NCBI RefSeq assembly: GCF_030161095.1
Contig: NZ_BSPP01000013.1
Coordinates: 43,162-107,161 of the forward strand
Length of the DNA stretch: 64,000 nucleotides
Origin: Cypionkella aquatica
GTDB lineage: Bacteria; Pseudomonadota; Alphaproteobacteria; Rhodobacterales; Rhodobacteraceae
Direction: 5' to 3'
In this document: one piece after another, positions 47,337 through 57,328 of the stretch
Position numbering within the stretch: position 1 is the first letter of the stretch
Layout of the letters: each line of letters begins with the position of its first letter
Translations under genes and position numbers: made by a program
Notes under the pieces: model-generated
Seen by the model: only the letters and a program-made list of their open reading frames with translations
What the model was told of the DNA's origin: nothing
Databases searched by the model: none

Positions 47337-49267
47337 TGGAGCGGGATGCGCGCTTTGCTGGCACCGCGAAACTTCTATTGGCGCTGGCCGTGGGCCTGAT
47401 GGTCTTCAAGGCCATTCTGCCGCAAGGCATGATCCGCCCGCCGGAATGGCTGGTGCTGCCCTTCGCCGACTGGATCAACGTGGTTTTCTCATTCCTGCAA
47501 AACGATCTGGGCCTGATGGCTGTCACCCGCGCCTTCTCTGCTGTGGTGGAATGGCTGCTGAACGTCACCGCGAACCTGCTCTATGGCAAAAGCCGCTGGC
47601 CCAACCTTGGGCCGATCCCATGGAGCGTCATTGCCGTCACTGCTTTTATGGCAGGCTATGCCCTGAAAGGCTGGCGTTTGGGGTTGATCAGCGGCGGCAC
47701 ATTCGTCTGGATTGCGCTGATGGGGCAATGGAAATGGGCGATGGAAACCCTGTCGGTGATCGTGGTTGCAGCCCCGTTTTCGGTGATACTCGGCCTTGTG
47801 CTGGCTGTGTTGGCATGGCGCTCACCTCGGTTCGAGCGGGTGCTGAATCCCATCCTCAGCATCGCGCAATCCTTGCCGCATTTCGCCTACATGATCCCAG
47901 TGGTGGTGTTCATCGGGGTTGGGCCAAAAGCGGGCGCCATTGTCACCATTATCTTCTCGGTGCCGCCGATGATCCGCATGACGTTGCTGGGGCTGAAGAA
48001 AGTGCCTGAAGAAGTGATCGAGGCCGCCAAAATGTCGGGCGCCACCCGTTGGCAGTTGCTGACCCGGGCCCGCATCCCCACCGCACGATCCGAGATCTTG
48101 ATCGGGGTCAATCAGGTCATCATGCAATGTCTGGCGATGGTGGTGCTCGCCAGCTTTATCGGGATGCCGGGGCTGGGGCAAAAGCTGTTGCAACTGCTGC
48201 AATCGCTGAAAATTGGCCTGTCAGTGGAAATCGGCATCACGATCATCTTGCTGGCGGTGACGCTGGATCGACTGACCAAGGCTTGGGCACTGCGCCAACC
48301 CATGCACGAGGCCGCAAGCCCGTCCTGGATCACCCGCAATCGGCTGTTGCTGATCTGGCTGACGCTTTGCGCTATCGGCTTTGGGCTGGCGCATGTCTTC
48401 CCGTACTTTCTGGAGGTCGAGCGGCGGCAGGCACTGTCCGTCGCTGGCCCGGTAGATGCGCTGATGGATCACCTGATCCGCCTGATCACCCCGGTCACGC
48501 TGTGGCTGCGCTGGTTTCTGATCACTTGGGTGTTGATCCCGATGCGCGATGCTTACCTCTGGCTGCCGTTCACGGCGGTTCTGGTGCTGCTGGCGGCCTT
48601 GGGTTGGGCCATCGGAGGTTTGCGATCCGCGCTGATCTGCGTGGCTTATTTTGGCCTGATCGCTGCATCGGGTTGGTGGGATCGCGCGATGATCACCGTG
48701 TATATGGTGTGCATTTCAGTGCTGATCGCGGCCATCCTTGCCATCCCGCTTGCGCTCTGGGGCGCGCGCAACCCCGAGCGCGCTGGGCGCATCCTGTTGA
48801 TCTGTGACACCGCCCAGACTTTCCCCAGCTTTATCTATCTGATCCCGGTGATCATGCTGTTCGGCGTCAATGACGTGGCTGTGGTCGCCGCTGTTGTGGT
48901 TTTTGCGGCTGTGCCACTGGTGCGCTATACCATTGAAGGCTTGCGCAACGTGCCGCCCGAAATGATCGAGGCCGCGAATATGAGCGGGGCAACGCAGGCG
49001 CAGCTGCTATGGCATGTGCGTCTGCCATTGGCGCTGCCCACGATGCTGGTCGGGGCCAACCAATCGGTGATGTTTTCATTGTTCATGGTGATCATCGCGG
49101 CCTTCATCGGCACGCAGGATCTGGGGCAGGAAATGCAGCGGGCCCTGTCCTCTACCGACGTGGGCAAAGGTTTGGTTCTGGGTTTTGCCGTGGCCTTCAT
49201 GGGTCTGCTGACGGATCATCTGATCACACGCTGGTCAGAAACCCGCAAACGCGCGCTGGGGATCTGA
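47336..49267 (+). CDS. tmoW: TmoW-like fused double permease
   Basis: About 643 aa, with two complete BPD (MetI-type) permease domains fused in one chain. The first coupling loop is EAAKMSGATRWQLLTRARIP and the second is EAANMSGATQAQLLWHVRLP, each with its set of about five helices, separated by a further helical linker. This fused form is as in roseobacter TmoW. The start is either the GTG at 47333 or the ATG at 47336; the ATG makes a TGATG junction with tmoV and is preferred. Confidence 0.85.
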   Translation: MERDARFAGTAKLLLALAVGLMVFKAILPQGMIRPPEWLVLPFADWINVVFSFLQNDLGLMAVTRAFSAVVEWLLNVTANLLYGKSRWPNLGPIPWSVIAVTAFMAGYALKGWRLGLISGGTFVWIALMGQWKWAMETLSVIVVAAPFSVILGLVLAVLAWRSPRFERVLNPILSIAQSLPHFAYMIPVVVFIGVGPKAGAIVTIIFSVPPMIRMTLLGLKKVPEEVIEAAKMSGATRWQLLTRARIPTARSEILIGVNQVIMQCLAMVVLASFIGMPGLGQKLLQLLQSLKIGLSVEIGITIILLAVTLDRLTKAWALRQPMHEAASPSWITRNRLLLIWLTLCAIGFGLAHVFPYFLEVERRQALSVAGPVDALMDHLIRLITPVTLWLRWFLITWVLIPMRDAYLWLPFTAVLVLLAALGWAIGGLRSALICVAYFGLIAASGWWDRAMITVYMVCISVLIAAILAIPLALWGARNPERAGRILLICDTAQTFPSFIYLIPVIMLFGVNDVAVVAAVVVFAAVPLVRYTIEGLRNVPPEMIEAANMSGATQAQLLWHVRLPLALPTMLVGANQSVMFSLFMVIIAAFIGTQDLGQEMQRALSSTDVGKGLVLGFAVAFMGLLTDHLITRWSETRKRALGI

Positions 49268-49600
49268 GTTTCGTCAAGGCGGAACTCATCGCCCAATGCA
49301 GCCAGCCCTGATAATTTTGACTGAACGCGATGAACAATTGCGTCGGCGATAACGGCTAACGGATGCTTGGGAACCGTTCTCTGACACTCTGCGCCCCCAT
49401 GAAAACGCGCATTGCGCAGGGCTCGATGAAACATCATCCGGCGATCACTGTGCCGGAAACTTTCGATCCGCGAGACTTCTGGCCTGACGCGCGCGGTGCG
49501 GATTACGGTGATAAAACAGCTTGCAGCGCATAAGATAAAAGTTGCTGCCGTTTGCCGCGCTTGTGCAGGGCGCTAGGTATATCTGATTGGCGGAGACAAC
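49268..49600. other. Non-coding gap between tmoW and the MoxR/VWA operon
   Basis: 333 bases with no convincing gene. A promoter for the next operon may be TTGCCG, 16 bases, TAGGTA at about 49553-49580. No clear terminator for tmoW was found. Confidence 0.4.
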
Positions 49601-50290
49601 ATGCTGATCGTGACGCAAGAGACCACCATGAACCAAGGCGTGCTTGATGCAAGCAGCCTGCCGAAGAAATTCTTCGGGCGCGTTTTGATTTTGCCGCGCG
49701 GGGCGCGCTTTGGCCAATGGCTTCGGTTAATTGTTGAAATACAGGCGCTGCGCTATGGGGTGACACTGCTGCCCTTCGCGCTCACGCCGTTCTTTCTGCG
49801 CGACCTCGCACTGCCGGTGATGGAAGCGCCTGCGCTGATGCTTGCCTTGGTGGCTTTCGTCGAACTGAAAGTGTTGCGGCTGTCAAAATCTGCCCGCAGC
49901 GCCGCGATCACCGAAGACGAAGCCGCCCGCCGCTTGGACACGCTGACCTTTCGCGCCCGCGCCTGCCTGCGCCGGATCGCGGCACGGCACGGCCTCAGCG
50001 AAGGGCAGTTGCGCCTTGTGGTTGAACAATCCGAACTCGCCCGCTTCCCCCCGATGACGCTGGTTTCTGTGCAAAGCGAAACGCCTGCGCCGCAGGTGCT
50101 TTCGTTGGATGCAAAAGATCGGGTGGTGCTGGAAAACGGTCTGTTCGACGCTGATTTCACGGAACGCGACCTGCTGGTGATGAACCAGCGCGACGACATC
50201 TACCTGCGCGACATCGCGCAAGAGACGCGGGCCGTCTCGGCCCATTCCCGGCTTGCGGCATTTCTGGAACAGCGCGAGGTCACCGCATGA
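49601..50290 (+). CDS. Hypothetical two-helix membrane protein, first gene of MoxR/VWA operon
   Basis: A 229-aa protein with two hydrophobic segments (about 52-67 and 72-90) and a soluble C-terminal part of about 135 residues, rich in Arg and Glu (ARRLDTLTFRARACLRRIAA). I recognise no family. GCGGAG stands six bases before the ATG at 49601; an alternative ATG at 49628 has a weaker site. It overlaps the MoxR-like gene by ATGA, so it is probably a functional partner, for example a membrane tether of the AAA/VWA pair. Confidence 0.65.
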   Translation: MLIVTQETTMNQGVLDASSLPKKFFGRVLILPRGARFGQWLRLIVEIQALRYGVTLLPFALTPFFLRDLALPVMEAPALMLALVAFVELKVLRLSKSARSAAITEDEAARRLDTLTFRARACLRRIAARHGLSEGQLRLVVEQSELARFPPMTLVSVQSETPAPQVLSLDAKDRVVLENGLFDADFTERDLLVMNQRDDIYLRDIAQETRAVSAHSRLAAFLEQREVTA

Positions 50291-51390
50291 GCGTGAACGC
50301 CACCACTGTTTCTGCAGGCGAAGCATTAGGGGTGCTGATGGCCGGATGGGCCGCCCAAAAGGCAGGCAACCTGACCGCATCATGGATGCTGCATGGCCGC
50401 CCCGGTGTTGGCAAAACCGAGGTGGTGCAGTCCCTTGCACACAAGATAGGTGCCGAACTTTACGATCTGCGCCTGACCACGATCGAACCGCAGGATTTGC
50501 GCGGCTTGCCGTATTTCGATCACGCGCGCGCCAAAACCGTCTGGTATCGCCCCGAAGACCTGCCCGATACCGATGCCCCCGCCATCCTGTTTCTGGATGA
50601 ATTGACCGCCGCCGCCCCCGCGCTTCAGCCCACGGTCTATGGCTTGCTGCAAGAACGCCGCGTCGGGCGGCACCGCTTACCCGCCAATGTGATGATCGTG
50701 GCGGCAGGCAACCGGGTTGAAGATGGTGCCATCGCCTATGACATGGGCACAGCACTCAGCGACCGGCTGATCCACATGATCGTGCAGGCCAGCGCCGACG
50801 ACTGGCTGACGCAGTATGCGGTGCCAGCAGGTATCCATCCCACGGTTGCGGCGTTCATCCGCACCCGCCCGGACCTGCTCGAGACGACCGAGGCCAGCCT
50901 GCGACGCGGCCAGATGATTGCCTGCACCCCCCGCAGCTGGACCCGCGTCAGCCAGATCATGTTCAGCGTGCCAGACCGCGCCCTGCGGCAGGTGATGATT
51001 GCAGGCACGGTCGGCACCGCTCCGGCTGCGGAATTTGCGCTTTTGGCCGACGAGATTGCCGCCACCGTCAACATTGATCAGATGTTGGCCAGCACCCGCG
51101 CTGAACGCCAAGACCTTTACCCCACCAGCCTGCATGGTCTGACGGCACTGGTTTACGGTCTTGTCGGCGCAGTCAGGCAAGACACGCTGCCTGCCGCCAT
51201 TGAAATTCTGGCCGACATGCGCGGGCTTGCGCGGCTTTCACAGCACGGGCTGCCGGGCAGTGAACTTGCAAGCTTTGGCTTCGAGCTCTTGATCGCCCGC
51301 GCGCTTGAAAACGGCTGGCAAGAGGCGTTTGCGCACTCGGATGCCTATGCCGCTTACGCCGCCGAGCGTCGGGCCGCTGGCCTGCCATGA
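50287..51390 (+). CDS. MoxR-family AAA+ ATPase
   Basis: A 367-aa ATPase. Walker A is GRPGVGKT (37-44), Walker B is LFLDEL (101-106), and sensor and arginine regions follow (AAGNRVEDGAIAYDMGTALSDRLIHMIV). MoxR proteins act as chaperones or complex-assembly ATPases together with VWA-domain proteins. That partner is encoded next, by a gene whose start overlaps this stop (ATGA). The physiological client is unknown. Confidence 0.88.
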   Translation: MSVNATTVSAGEALGVLMAGWAAQKAGNLTASWMLHGRPGVGKTEVVQSLAHKIGAELYDLRLTTIEPQDLRGLPYFDHARAKTVWYRPEDLPDTDAPAILFLDELTAAAPALQPTVYGLLQERRVGRHRLPANVMIVAAGNRVEDGAIAYDMGTALSDRLIHMIVQASADDWLTQYAVPAGIHPTVAAFIRTRPDLLETTEASLRRGQMIACTPRSWTRVSQIMFSVPDRALRQVMIAGTVGTAPAAEFALLADEIAATVNIDQMLASTRAERQDLYPTSLHGLTALVYGLVGAVRQDTLPAAIEILADMRGLARLSQHGLPGSELASFGFELLIARALENGWQEAFAHSDAYAAYAAERRAAGLP

Positions 51391-52601
51391 CACCCCGCGC
51401 CGCCCGCGCGCTGGCTCATCTGGGTGAGGTAGATGCCACGCTGGCAGTGCTTGCACTCTGGTGCCGCCACCGCGACGGCAGCGGGGTCACGCGCACGACA
51501 GGTGATGTCATCACCTATGGCCCCGCGTTTGACGGGTTGGGCCTGCCCCAGCAAGTTGGCCTTGTGGCGCATCATGTGCTGCATGTGGCCCTGCGTCACT
51601 CCGCGCGCCAAGCCAGTCTGGCCGAGCGTCTTGGCACCACGTTTGACACATCGCTCTTTGGCCTTGCCGCCGATGGCATCATCAATGAGACCCTGATCCT
51701 TGCCGGGCACGCCATCCCGCGCCCTGCGGTGACCCTGACCGCACTGCTGGCCGAGGCCGGGTTGCCCGCACAAAGCGCCATCGCCGCGTTGGAACAATGG
51801 GACGTTGATCGTCTGGCGATGGCTTTGCACCGTGACCCCAAACGCGCCCAGCGCCTGCGCGACTGGGGCAAGACCAAAGGCTTCGAGGTTGATCTTGCCA
51901 CTGGCCCGCCCGAAGACGCGGGCAAAGGTCAATCCACCTCGGATTGGCGCAACCACGTCCTGCGCGCCTTCGAGGCCGGGCGCAAAGCTGGCACAGGCAT
52001 TGGCCGTCTTGGCGCAGTTCTGGCCGATCTTGCGCCCGAAACCGTGCCTTGGGAAATCCACCTGCGCGGCCTGCTGGCGCTTGCACTGACCGAACGCCCG
52101 CGCCCAAGCTGGCGCAGACCTTCGGGCAGTTGGGTCGCCCGCATGGCGGATGCCGAACAGCGCGGCGGCCCGGTCCCGGTGTTCGAGCCGGGACGGCAGC
52201 GGCTGGATCACCTGCCCCGCATCGTCATCGGCCTTGATACCTCGTCGTCTATCGACCCACAGACGTTGCAGCTGTTCACCACCGAAGCCGAAGCCATCGT
52301 GCGCCGCACCGGTGCCGAGGCGCATTTCATGGCGTTCGACGAGACAGTCTTTGCCCAGTTGCGGCTGGATCAGACCGGATGGCGCCACCTGCGCGACCTG
52401 CCTCTGCGCACAGGCGGCGGCACCGATTTCCAAGACCTGTTCGAGAAAGCGCGCGTCATCCGCCCGTCAATCGTGGTGATCCTTACCGATCTTGATGCGG
52501 CTCTGCCGCCTGCACCACCGTTCCCCGTGCTCTGGGCCGTGCCCGCAGCCATTGCCGACCCACCCTATGGCAGGGTGATCTGCCTCGTTGACCAGAGATG
52601 A
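51387..52601 (+). CDS. DUF2201/VWA-domain protein (degenerate metallopeptidase plus MIDAS)
   Basis: A 404-aa protein. The N-terminal DUF2201-type part contains A-H-H-V-L-H at about 61-66: the HExxH zinc motif of metallopeptidase relatives, but with His in place of Glu (H62-H63-x-x-H66). The C-terminal VWA domain has an intact MIDAS, D-T-S-S-S in IGLDTSSSID, and the later GGTDF. It forms a pair with the MoxR-like ATPase. The altered Glu suggests the peptidase part is inactive or binds metal without hydrolysis; both are inferences. Confidence 0.85.
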   Translation: MTPRAARALAHLGEVDATLAVLALWCRHRDGSGVTRTTGDVITYGPAFDGLGLPQQVGLVAHHVLHVALRHSARQASLAERLGTTFDTSLFGLAADGIINETLILAGHAIPRPAVTLTALLAEAGLPAQSAIAALEQWDVDRLAMALHRDPKRAQRLRDWGKTKGFEVDLATGPPEDAGKGQSTSDWRNHVLRAFEAGRKAGTGIGRLGAVLADLAPETVPWEIHLRGLLALALTERPRPSWRRPSGSWVARMADAEQRGGPVPVFEPGRQRLDHLPRIVIGLDTSSSIDPQTLQLFTTEAEAIVRRTGAEAHFMAFDETVFAQLRLDQTGWRHLRDLPLRTGGGTDFQDLFEKARVIRPSIVVILTDLDAALPPAPPFPVLWAVPAAIADPPYGRVICLVDQR

Positions 52602-52909
52602 CGGGCAGCCCAAAACAACGATCCCTTTTGCCCGTCACCTCATGCCATCAAACCCTGCGCAAGCACCGCTCTCGGCCCCTGCCCGACGCTTCAATAGTCA
52701 GCGATGTGACAGCGTCCGTTACCTGATGCGGACATCGGCGGCGGCTTGCGGATACATCGCAAACCCGGGTGCGACACGAGTGCTTGTGCTGCACGCGCAA
52801 CCAAATCGCCGCTGATGCGTTTGCACTTCAAGATCCCCCCGCACTTCAACAACCGCGCATCTATAGAACCGCGCCTCAAGTGCAACGGCCCGAAATTGGA
52901 AGACCCCAG
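52602..52909. other. Non-coding gap before the enone oxidoreductase
   Basis: 308 bases with no gene I can support. The right end carries GGAAGACCCC before the oxidoreductase start; a CTATAG -10-like sequence is near 52860 without a good -35. Confidence 0.4.
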
Positions 52910-53944
52910 ATGACACAGACCGAACCGAAGCAGCGTCAGATCGTGCTTGCCGAGCGCCCGAACGGCGAGCCGACGGAAAAGCATCTGCGCTTGATCGAGG
53001 CTGAAAGGCCACTCGCTGGCGCGCATCAGATGCTTTTGCGCACCGAATTCCTCTCGCTGGACCCGTACATGCGGGGGCGGATGAGTGATGCGCCATCTTA
53101 CGCGGCTCCGGTCGAAGTCGGTGCCGTGATGGTCGGCGGGACGGTTGCGCGCGTTGTCACCTCGCAGATCAAAGGCTTCGCACCCGGTGATTGGGTGCTC
53201 AGCTTCAACGGTTGGCAAGAGTATGCGGTGTCAGACGGCCAAGGCGTCACCAATCTTGGGCAGTCGCCTGTGCATCCGTCTTGGGCGCTTGGAATTTTGG
53301 GGATGCCGGGATTTACAGCTTGGGCCGGGCTGACCCAGATTGGCGCACCCAAAGCTGGCGAAACCATTGTTGTCGCAGCGGCAACTGGTCCGGTGGGTGC
53401 CACCGTGGGCCAGATCGGAAAATTGCTGGGGTGCCGGGTTGTCGGCGTTGCGGGCGGCGCTGAAAAATGTGCCTACGCTGTCAGCGAACTCGGGTTTGAC
53501 CATTGTATCGACCACAAAGCCCCGGATTTCGCACATCAGCTGAACGCCGCCTGCCAAGACGGCATTGATGTTTATTTCGAGAATGTCGGCGGCAAAGTCT
53601 TGGACGCGGTTATTCCGCTGCTCAACCCAAACGCGCGCATGCCCGTCTGCGGGCTGGTTTCGCAGTATAATGCCACCGCGCTGCCATTCGGCCCCGATCG
53701 GATGAACTGGCTGATGGGGCAGATTTTGCGCAAGAAAATCAAGGTGCAAGGCTTCATCATCTTCGATGATTTCGGCCATCTGTACGCCGAGTTTGCCAAG
53801 GCGATGAACGCTTGGATCGAAGCTGGGAAAATCAAATACCGCGAAGAGATCATTGATGGTCTTGAAAACGCGCCCGCGGCCTTCATCGGCCTGCTGAAGG
53901 GCGAGAATTTCGGCAAGCGCGTCATCCGCGTTGGCCAAAACTGA
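52910..53944 (+). CDS. NADP-dependent oxidoreductase, MDR/CurA-like enone reductase
   Basis: A 344-aa zinc-free medium-chain reductase of the leukotriene B4 / curcumin reductase type. The N-terminal half has SLDPYMRGRMSD, characteristic of the group, and the nucleotide site includes AATGPVGATVGQIGKLLGCR (about 155-175). It probably reduces double bonds of alpha,beta-unsaturated carbonyls with NADPH. The start at 52910 has GGAAG upstream; an open extension to 52769 is not family-like. A DJ-1-like gene follows 20 bases later, possibly forming a carbonyl-stress unit. Confidence 0.9.
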   Translation: MTQTEPKQRQIVLAERPNGEPTEKHLRLIEAERPLAGAHQMLLRTEFLSLDPYMRGRMSDAPSYAAPVEVGAVMVGGTVARVVTSQIKGFAPGDWVLSFNGWQEYAVSDGQGVTNLGQSPVHPSWALGILGMPGFTAWAGLTQIGAPKAGETIVVAAATGPVGATVGQIGKLLGCRVVGVAGGAEKCAYAVSELGFDHCIDHKAPDFAHQLNAACQDGIDVYFENVGGKVLDAVIPLLNPNARMPVCGLVSQYNATALPFGPDRMNWLMGQILRKKIKVQGFIIFDDFGHLYAEFAKAMNAWIEAGKIKYREEIIDGLENAPAAFIGLLKGENFGKRVIRVGQN

Positions 53945-53964
53945 ACATATAAAAGGAACGTCAC

Positions 53965-54642
53965 ATGAAAATTCTGATGGTGCTGACCTCGCACGATAAA
54001 CTCGGCGATACCGGCAAGAAAACTGGCTTTTGGTTAGAAGAGTTTGCCGCCCCCTATTACGTGTTCAAAGATGCCGGTGCAGAAATCACCTTGGCCTCAC
54101 CGAAAGGCGGGCAGCCCCCGCTTGATCCAGCAAGCGACGCCGATGATGCGCAAACCGACGACACCCACCGCTTCAAGGCTGACGCAGAAGCGCAACGTCA
54201 TCTTGCCGCCACGCTCAAGCTGGCTGACATCCCCGAAGCTGGCTTTGACGCGATCTTTTATCCCGGCGGTCACGGCCCGCTGTGGGATCTGGCTGAAGAC
54301 AAAGACAGCAAGCGCCTGATCGAGGCCTTTGCCGCATCCGACCGCCCGGTTGGCGCTGTCTGTCACGCGCCCGCCGTGTTCCGCCATACGCTTGGCACGG
54401 ATGGCAAGCCCTTGGTGTCAGGCCGCCGCGTCACGGGCTTCACGAATACGGAAGAAGAGGGCGTAGGCCTGACAAAAATCGTGCCCTTCCTGGTCGAGGA
54501 TATGCTGAAAGCCAATGGCGGCACATACGAAAAAGGACCGGATTGGGCCAGCTTTGTCTTGCGTGACGGCAAGCTTGTGACAGGCCAAAACCCCGCCTCT
54601 TCCGCCGAAGCGGCAAAGGCTGTGTTGGCCCTGCTGGCCTAA
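53965..54642 (+). CDS. DJ-1/PfpI family protein (Hsp31-like class)
   Basis: A 225-aa type 1 glutamine-amidotransferase-like protein. The nucleophile elbow is C133-H134 in VGAVCHAPA, and conserved Glu residues lie at 25-26 (WLEE). The FYPGGHG motif at about 98-104 fits the Hsp31/glyoxalase III-like class, which converts methylglyoxal or acts in stress protection. AAAAGGAACG precedes the start. It follows the enone reductase on the same strand and is likely co-transcribed with it. Confidence 0.9.
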   Translation: MKILMVLTSHDKLGDTGKKTGFWLEEFAAPYYVFKDAGAEITLASPKGGQPPLDPASDADDAQTDDTHRFKADAEAQRHLAATLKLADIPEAGFDAIFYPGGHGPLWDLAEDKDSKRLIEAFAASDRPVGAVCHAPAVFRHTLGTDGKPLVSGRRVTGFTNTEEEGVGLTKIVPFLVEDMLKANGGTYEKGPDWASFVLRDGKLVTGQNPASSAEAAKAVLALLA

Positions 54643-54848
54643 GGCCGTCCATCCCACCAAAGACGCAGACCGCCCCTTGCCTTGGCGGCGGCTGCGTCGA
54701 CCCAACGGCTTGCAGAACGCGAACGTGTGGGCCCCACAGCCCCGGCACATGGCGCTGTGGGGCATTGATCGCGAAATCTGCGCAGTCCGTGCCTTGGACT
54801 CGCACCGCCATCAGACTATGGTAAGCGTCTTCAGAGTGTGAGGACTTC

Positions 54849-55775
54849 ATGCCGTCCATCGTTTCCATACGAAATCTTACCAAGACCTATAAATCTGGCT
54901 TTGCAGCCCTGAAATCCGTTAATCTTGAGATTGCAGAGGGCGAAATCCTCGCGCTGCTTGGCCCGAATGGCGCAGGCAAGACCACCTTGATTTCTGCGGT
55001 TTGCGGTATTGTGCAGCCGACATCGGGCAGCGTTACGGTGGGTGGCCATGATGTGGTGCGGGATTTTCGCGCCGCACGCGATCTGATCGGCCTTGTGCCA
55101 CAAGAGATCACGCTGGAGCCTTTCGAGAAGGTCTTCAATGCGGTCAGCTTCTCGCGGGGGCTGTTCGGCAAGTCACCCGACCCGGCCTATGTGGAACGCG
55201 TGCTGCGGCAACTATCGCTGTGGGACAAGAAAGATAGCAAGATTGTTGCCCTGTCGGGCGGCATGAAACGGCGCGTGCTGATCGCCAAAGCCTTGGCGCA
55301 TGCGCCCCGCGTCCTGTTCCTTGACGAACCCTCGGCAGGCGTCGATGTCGAGTTGCGCAAGGATATGTGGTCTGTCGTGGCCGATCTGAAAGCGCAGGGC
55401 GTCACCATCATCCTCACCACCCATTACATCGAAGAGGCCGAGGCGATTGCCGACCGGGTCGGCGTGATCAACAAAGGCGAGATCCTGTTGGTCGAGGACA
55501 AGTCCGCCATGATGCGCCGGATGGGCCAGAAGCACCTGCAGATTGATCTGACAGAACCGCTTGTCGCAGTGCCCGATATGCTGGCCAGCTACGCATTGGA
55601 ACTTGGCCCCGAGGGGCGCAGTCTCATTTTCACCTATGACACCAAAGGCGACCGGACCGGCATCGTCACCTTGCTGACCGATCTGCGCAGCGCAGGCTTG
55701 CAGTTGACAGATCTTTCCACCCGGCAGAGCAGCCTTGAAGACATCTTTGTCGGACTGTTGAAGGAACAGCTATGA
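54849..55775 (+). CDS. ABC-2 type transporter ATP-binding protein
   Basis: A 308-aa ATPase similar to YadG. Walker A is GPNGAGKTT (about 38-46), the signature is [15 protein letters not shown] and Walker B is [11 protein letters not shown]. The C-terminal part has the usual DrrA-like tail. It is an ATPase of an ABC-2 exporter whose permease gene follows with ATGA overlap. Substrate unknown. Confidence 0.92.
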   Translation: MPSIVSIRNLTKTYKSGFAALKSVNLEIAEGEILALLGPNGAGKTTLISAVCGIVQPTSGSVTVGGHDVVRDFRAARDLIGLVPQEITLEPFEKVFNAVSFSRGLFGKSPDPAYVERVLRQLSLWDKKDSKIVALSGGMKRRVLIAKALAHAPRVLFLDEPSAGVDVELRKDMWSVVADLKAQGVTIILTTHYIEEAEAIADRVGVINKGEILLVEDKSAMMRRMGQKHLQIDLTEPLVAVPDMLASYALELGPEGRSLIFTYDTKGDRTGIVTLLTDLRSAGLQLTDLSTRQSSLEDIFVGLLKEQL

Positions 55776-56533
55776 ATTTTCCAGCGATACGCGTCATCTT
55801 TCAGCGGGAAATGGCAAGGTTCAGCCGCACCATTATAGAATCGCTGATCTCTCCCGTCATCTCGACGTCGCTGTATTTCGTCGTGTTCGGCGCGGCCATC
55901 GGCAGCCGGATCGAGGCTGTGGATGGTGTGACCTACGGCGCCTTCATCGTGCCCGGCCTGATCATGCTGACGGTGATCACGCAATCAGTTTCAAACGCAT
56001 CTTTCGCGATCCATTTCCCGAAGTTCATCGGTTCAATCTATGAATTGTTGTCGGCCCCGGTCAGCTACCGCGAGATCGTGATCGGCTATGTCGGCGCTGC
56101 GGCGGTGAAATCCATCCTGATCGGTCTGGTAATCTTGCTGACCGCCTATCTGTTTGTCGATCTGCCCATCGCGCATCCCATCGCGATGCTGGCGCTGCTG
56201 GCGGTGACAAGCTTCAGCTTCTCGCTTTTCGGGTTCATCATCGGCATCTGGGCGAAAGATTTTCAACAGTTGCAACTGATCCCGCTTTTGGTGCTGACGC
56301 CGCTGATCTTTCTGGGCGGTAGTTTTTACAGCATCGACATGCTGCCGGGCATTTGGCGCACCATCGCGATGTTCAATCCGGTGGTCTATCTGATGTCTGT
56401 TTTCCGCTGGTCTTTCTTTGCCACCGCTGACGTGCCGATTGCGGCAAGCTTGCTGGCGATTGCTGTCTTCACGGCGCTGTGCCTGGCGGTTGTTTGGTGG
56501 ATTTTCCGCACAGGCTGGCGCATCAGACAATAA
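55772..56533 (+). CDS. ABC-2 type transporter permease
   Basis: A 253-aa integral membrane protein with about six helices, similar to YadH. It has the typical N-terminal ...[20 protein letters not shown] segment before helix 1, and [21 protein letters not shown] in the C-terminal half, as in ABC-2 permeases. Forms an exporter with the preceding ATPase. It ends 63 bases from the converging amino-acid ABC ATPase gene. Confidence 0.92.
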   Translation: MNFPAIRVIFQREMARFSRTIIESLISPVISTSLYFVVFGAAIGSRIEAVDGVTYGAFIVPGLIMLTVITQSVSNASFAIHFPKFIGSIYELLSAPVSYREIVIGYVGAAAVKSILIGLVILLTAYLFVDLPIAHPIAMLALLAVTSFSFSLFGFIIGIWAKDFQQLQLIPLLVLTPLIFLGGSFYSIDMLPGIWRTIAMFNPVVYLMSVFRWSFFATADVPIAASLLAIAVFTALCLAVVWWIFRTGWRIRQ

Positions 56534-56596
56534 GCAGGCGGGGGCCAGCGAGCGGTCAGCCCGTGATGACAGGCCAGCCAGACTCGTCAAAACCCT

Positions 56597-57328
56597 TTAT
56601 CTGACCCGCCGTAGGAAGTTTGCGGTCCGCACGTCTTGCGGGGCATCGAAAATTTGCGCAGGCGTGCCTTCTTCTACGATGCGCCCGCCGTCCATAAACA
56701 CGATCCGGTCGGCAATTTCGCGGGCAAATTGCATCTCATGTGTGACGATCAGCATTGTCTGCCGCCGCTCAGCCACGCGACGCATCAGGTCCAGAACCTC
56801 ACCCACCCATTCGGGGTCCAGCGCCGATGTAGGTTCATCCAGCAACATCAGGGCCGCATCCAGCGCCATGGCGCGGCCAATGCCGACGCGCTGCTGTTGC
56901 CCACCCGACAGGGCTGCGGGATAGCTTGCGGATTTGTCGGAAAGGCCGATCTCATGCAGAATGTCATCGGCCCGCGCCTCTGCTTCGGCGCGGGGTTTGC
57001 GCTGCACCGTGATCAGGGCTTCGGTGATATTGTCGCGCGCCGTCTTATTGGCAAACAGCGCATAGTTCTGAAACACAAAGGCCGTTCGGCGGCGCAGCGC
57101 AAGGATTTGCGCCGAGCTGGCCGATGCCGCATCGACCGTCAGATCCCCGATCCCGATCACGCCGCTGTCGGGCCGGTCAAGGTAGTTCAGACAACGCAGC
57201 AAGGTTGATTTACCCGTGCCGGAAGGGCCGATGATCGCCACCCGCTCGCCCGCCGCGATACCAAGGTTGATGCCATCCAGCACGGTGTTTGCGCCGTAGC
57301 GCTTGGTCAATCCGCGAATGGTGATCAT
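56597..57328 (-). CDS. Polar amino-acid-type ABC transporter ATP-binding protein
   Basis: A 243-aa ATPase of the GlnQ/HisP type. Walker A is GPSGTGKST, the signature is [15 protein letters not shown] and Walker B is [12 protein letters not shown]. The Q-loop reads [15 protein letters not shown]. It is the last gene of a three-gene importer operon (binding protein, permease, ATPase) and overlaps the permease stop by four bases. Substrate likely a polar amino acid; not readable further. Confidence 0.92.
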   Translation of the reverse strand: MITIRGLTKRYGANTVLDGINLGIAAGERVAIIGPSGTGKSTLLRCLNYLDRPDSGVIGIGDLTVDAASASSAQILALRRRTAFVFQNYALFANKTARDNITEALITVQRKPRAEAEARADDILHEIGLSDKSASYPAALSGGQQQRVGIGRAMALDAALMLLDEPTSALDPEWVGEVLDLMRRVAERRQTMLIVTHEMQFAREIADRIVFMDGGRIVEEGTPAQIFDAPQDVRTANFLRRVR

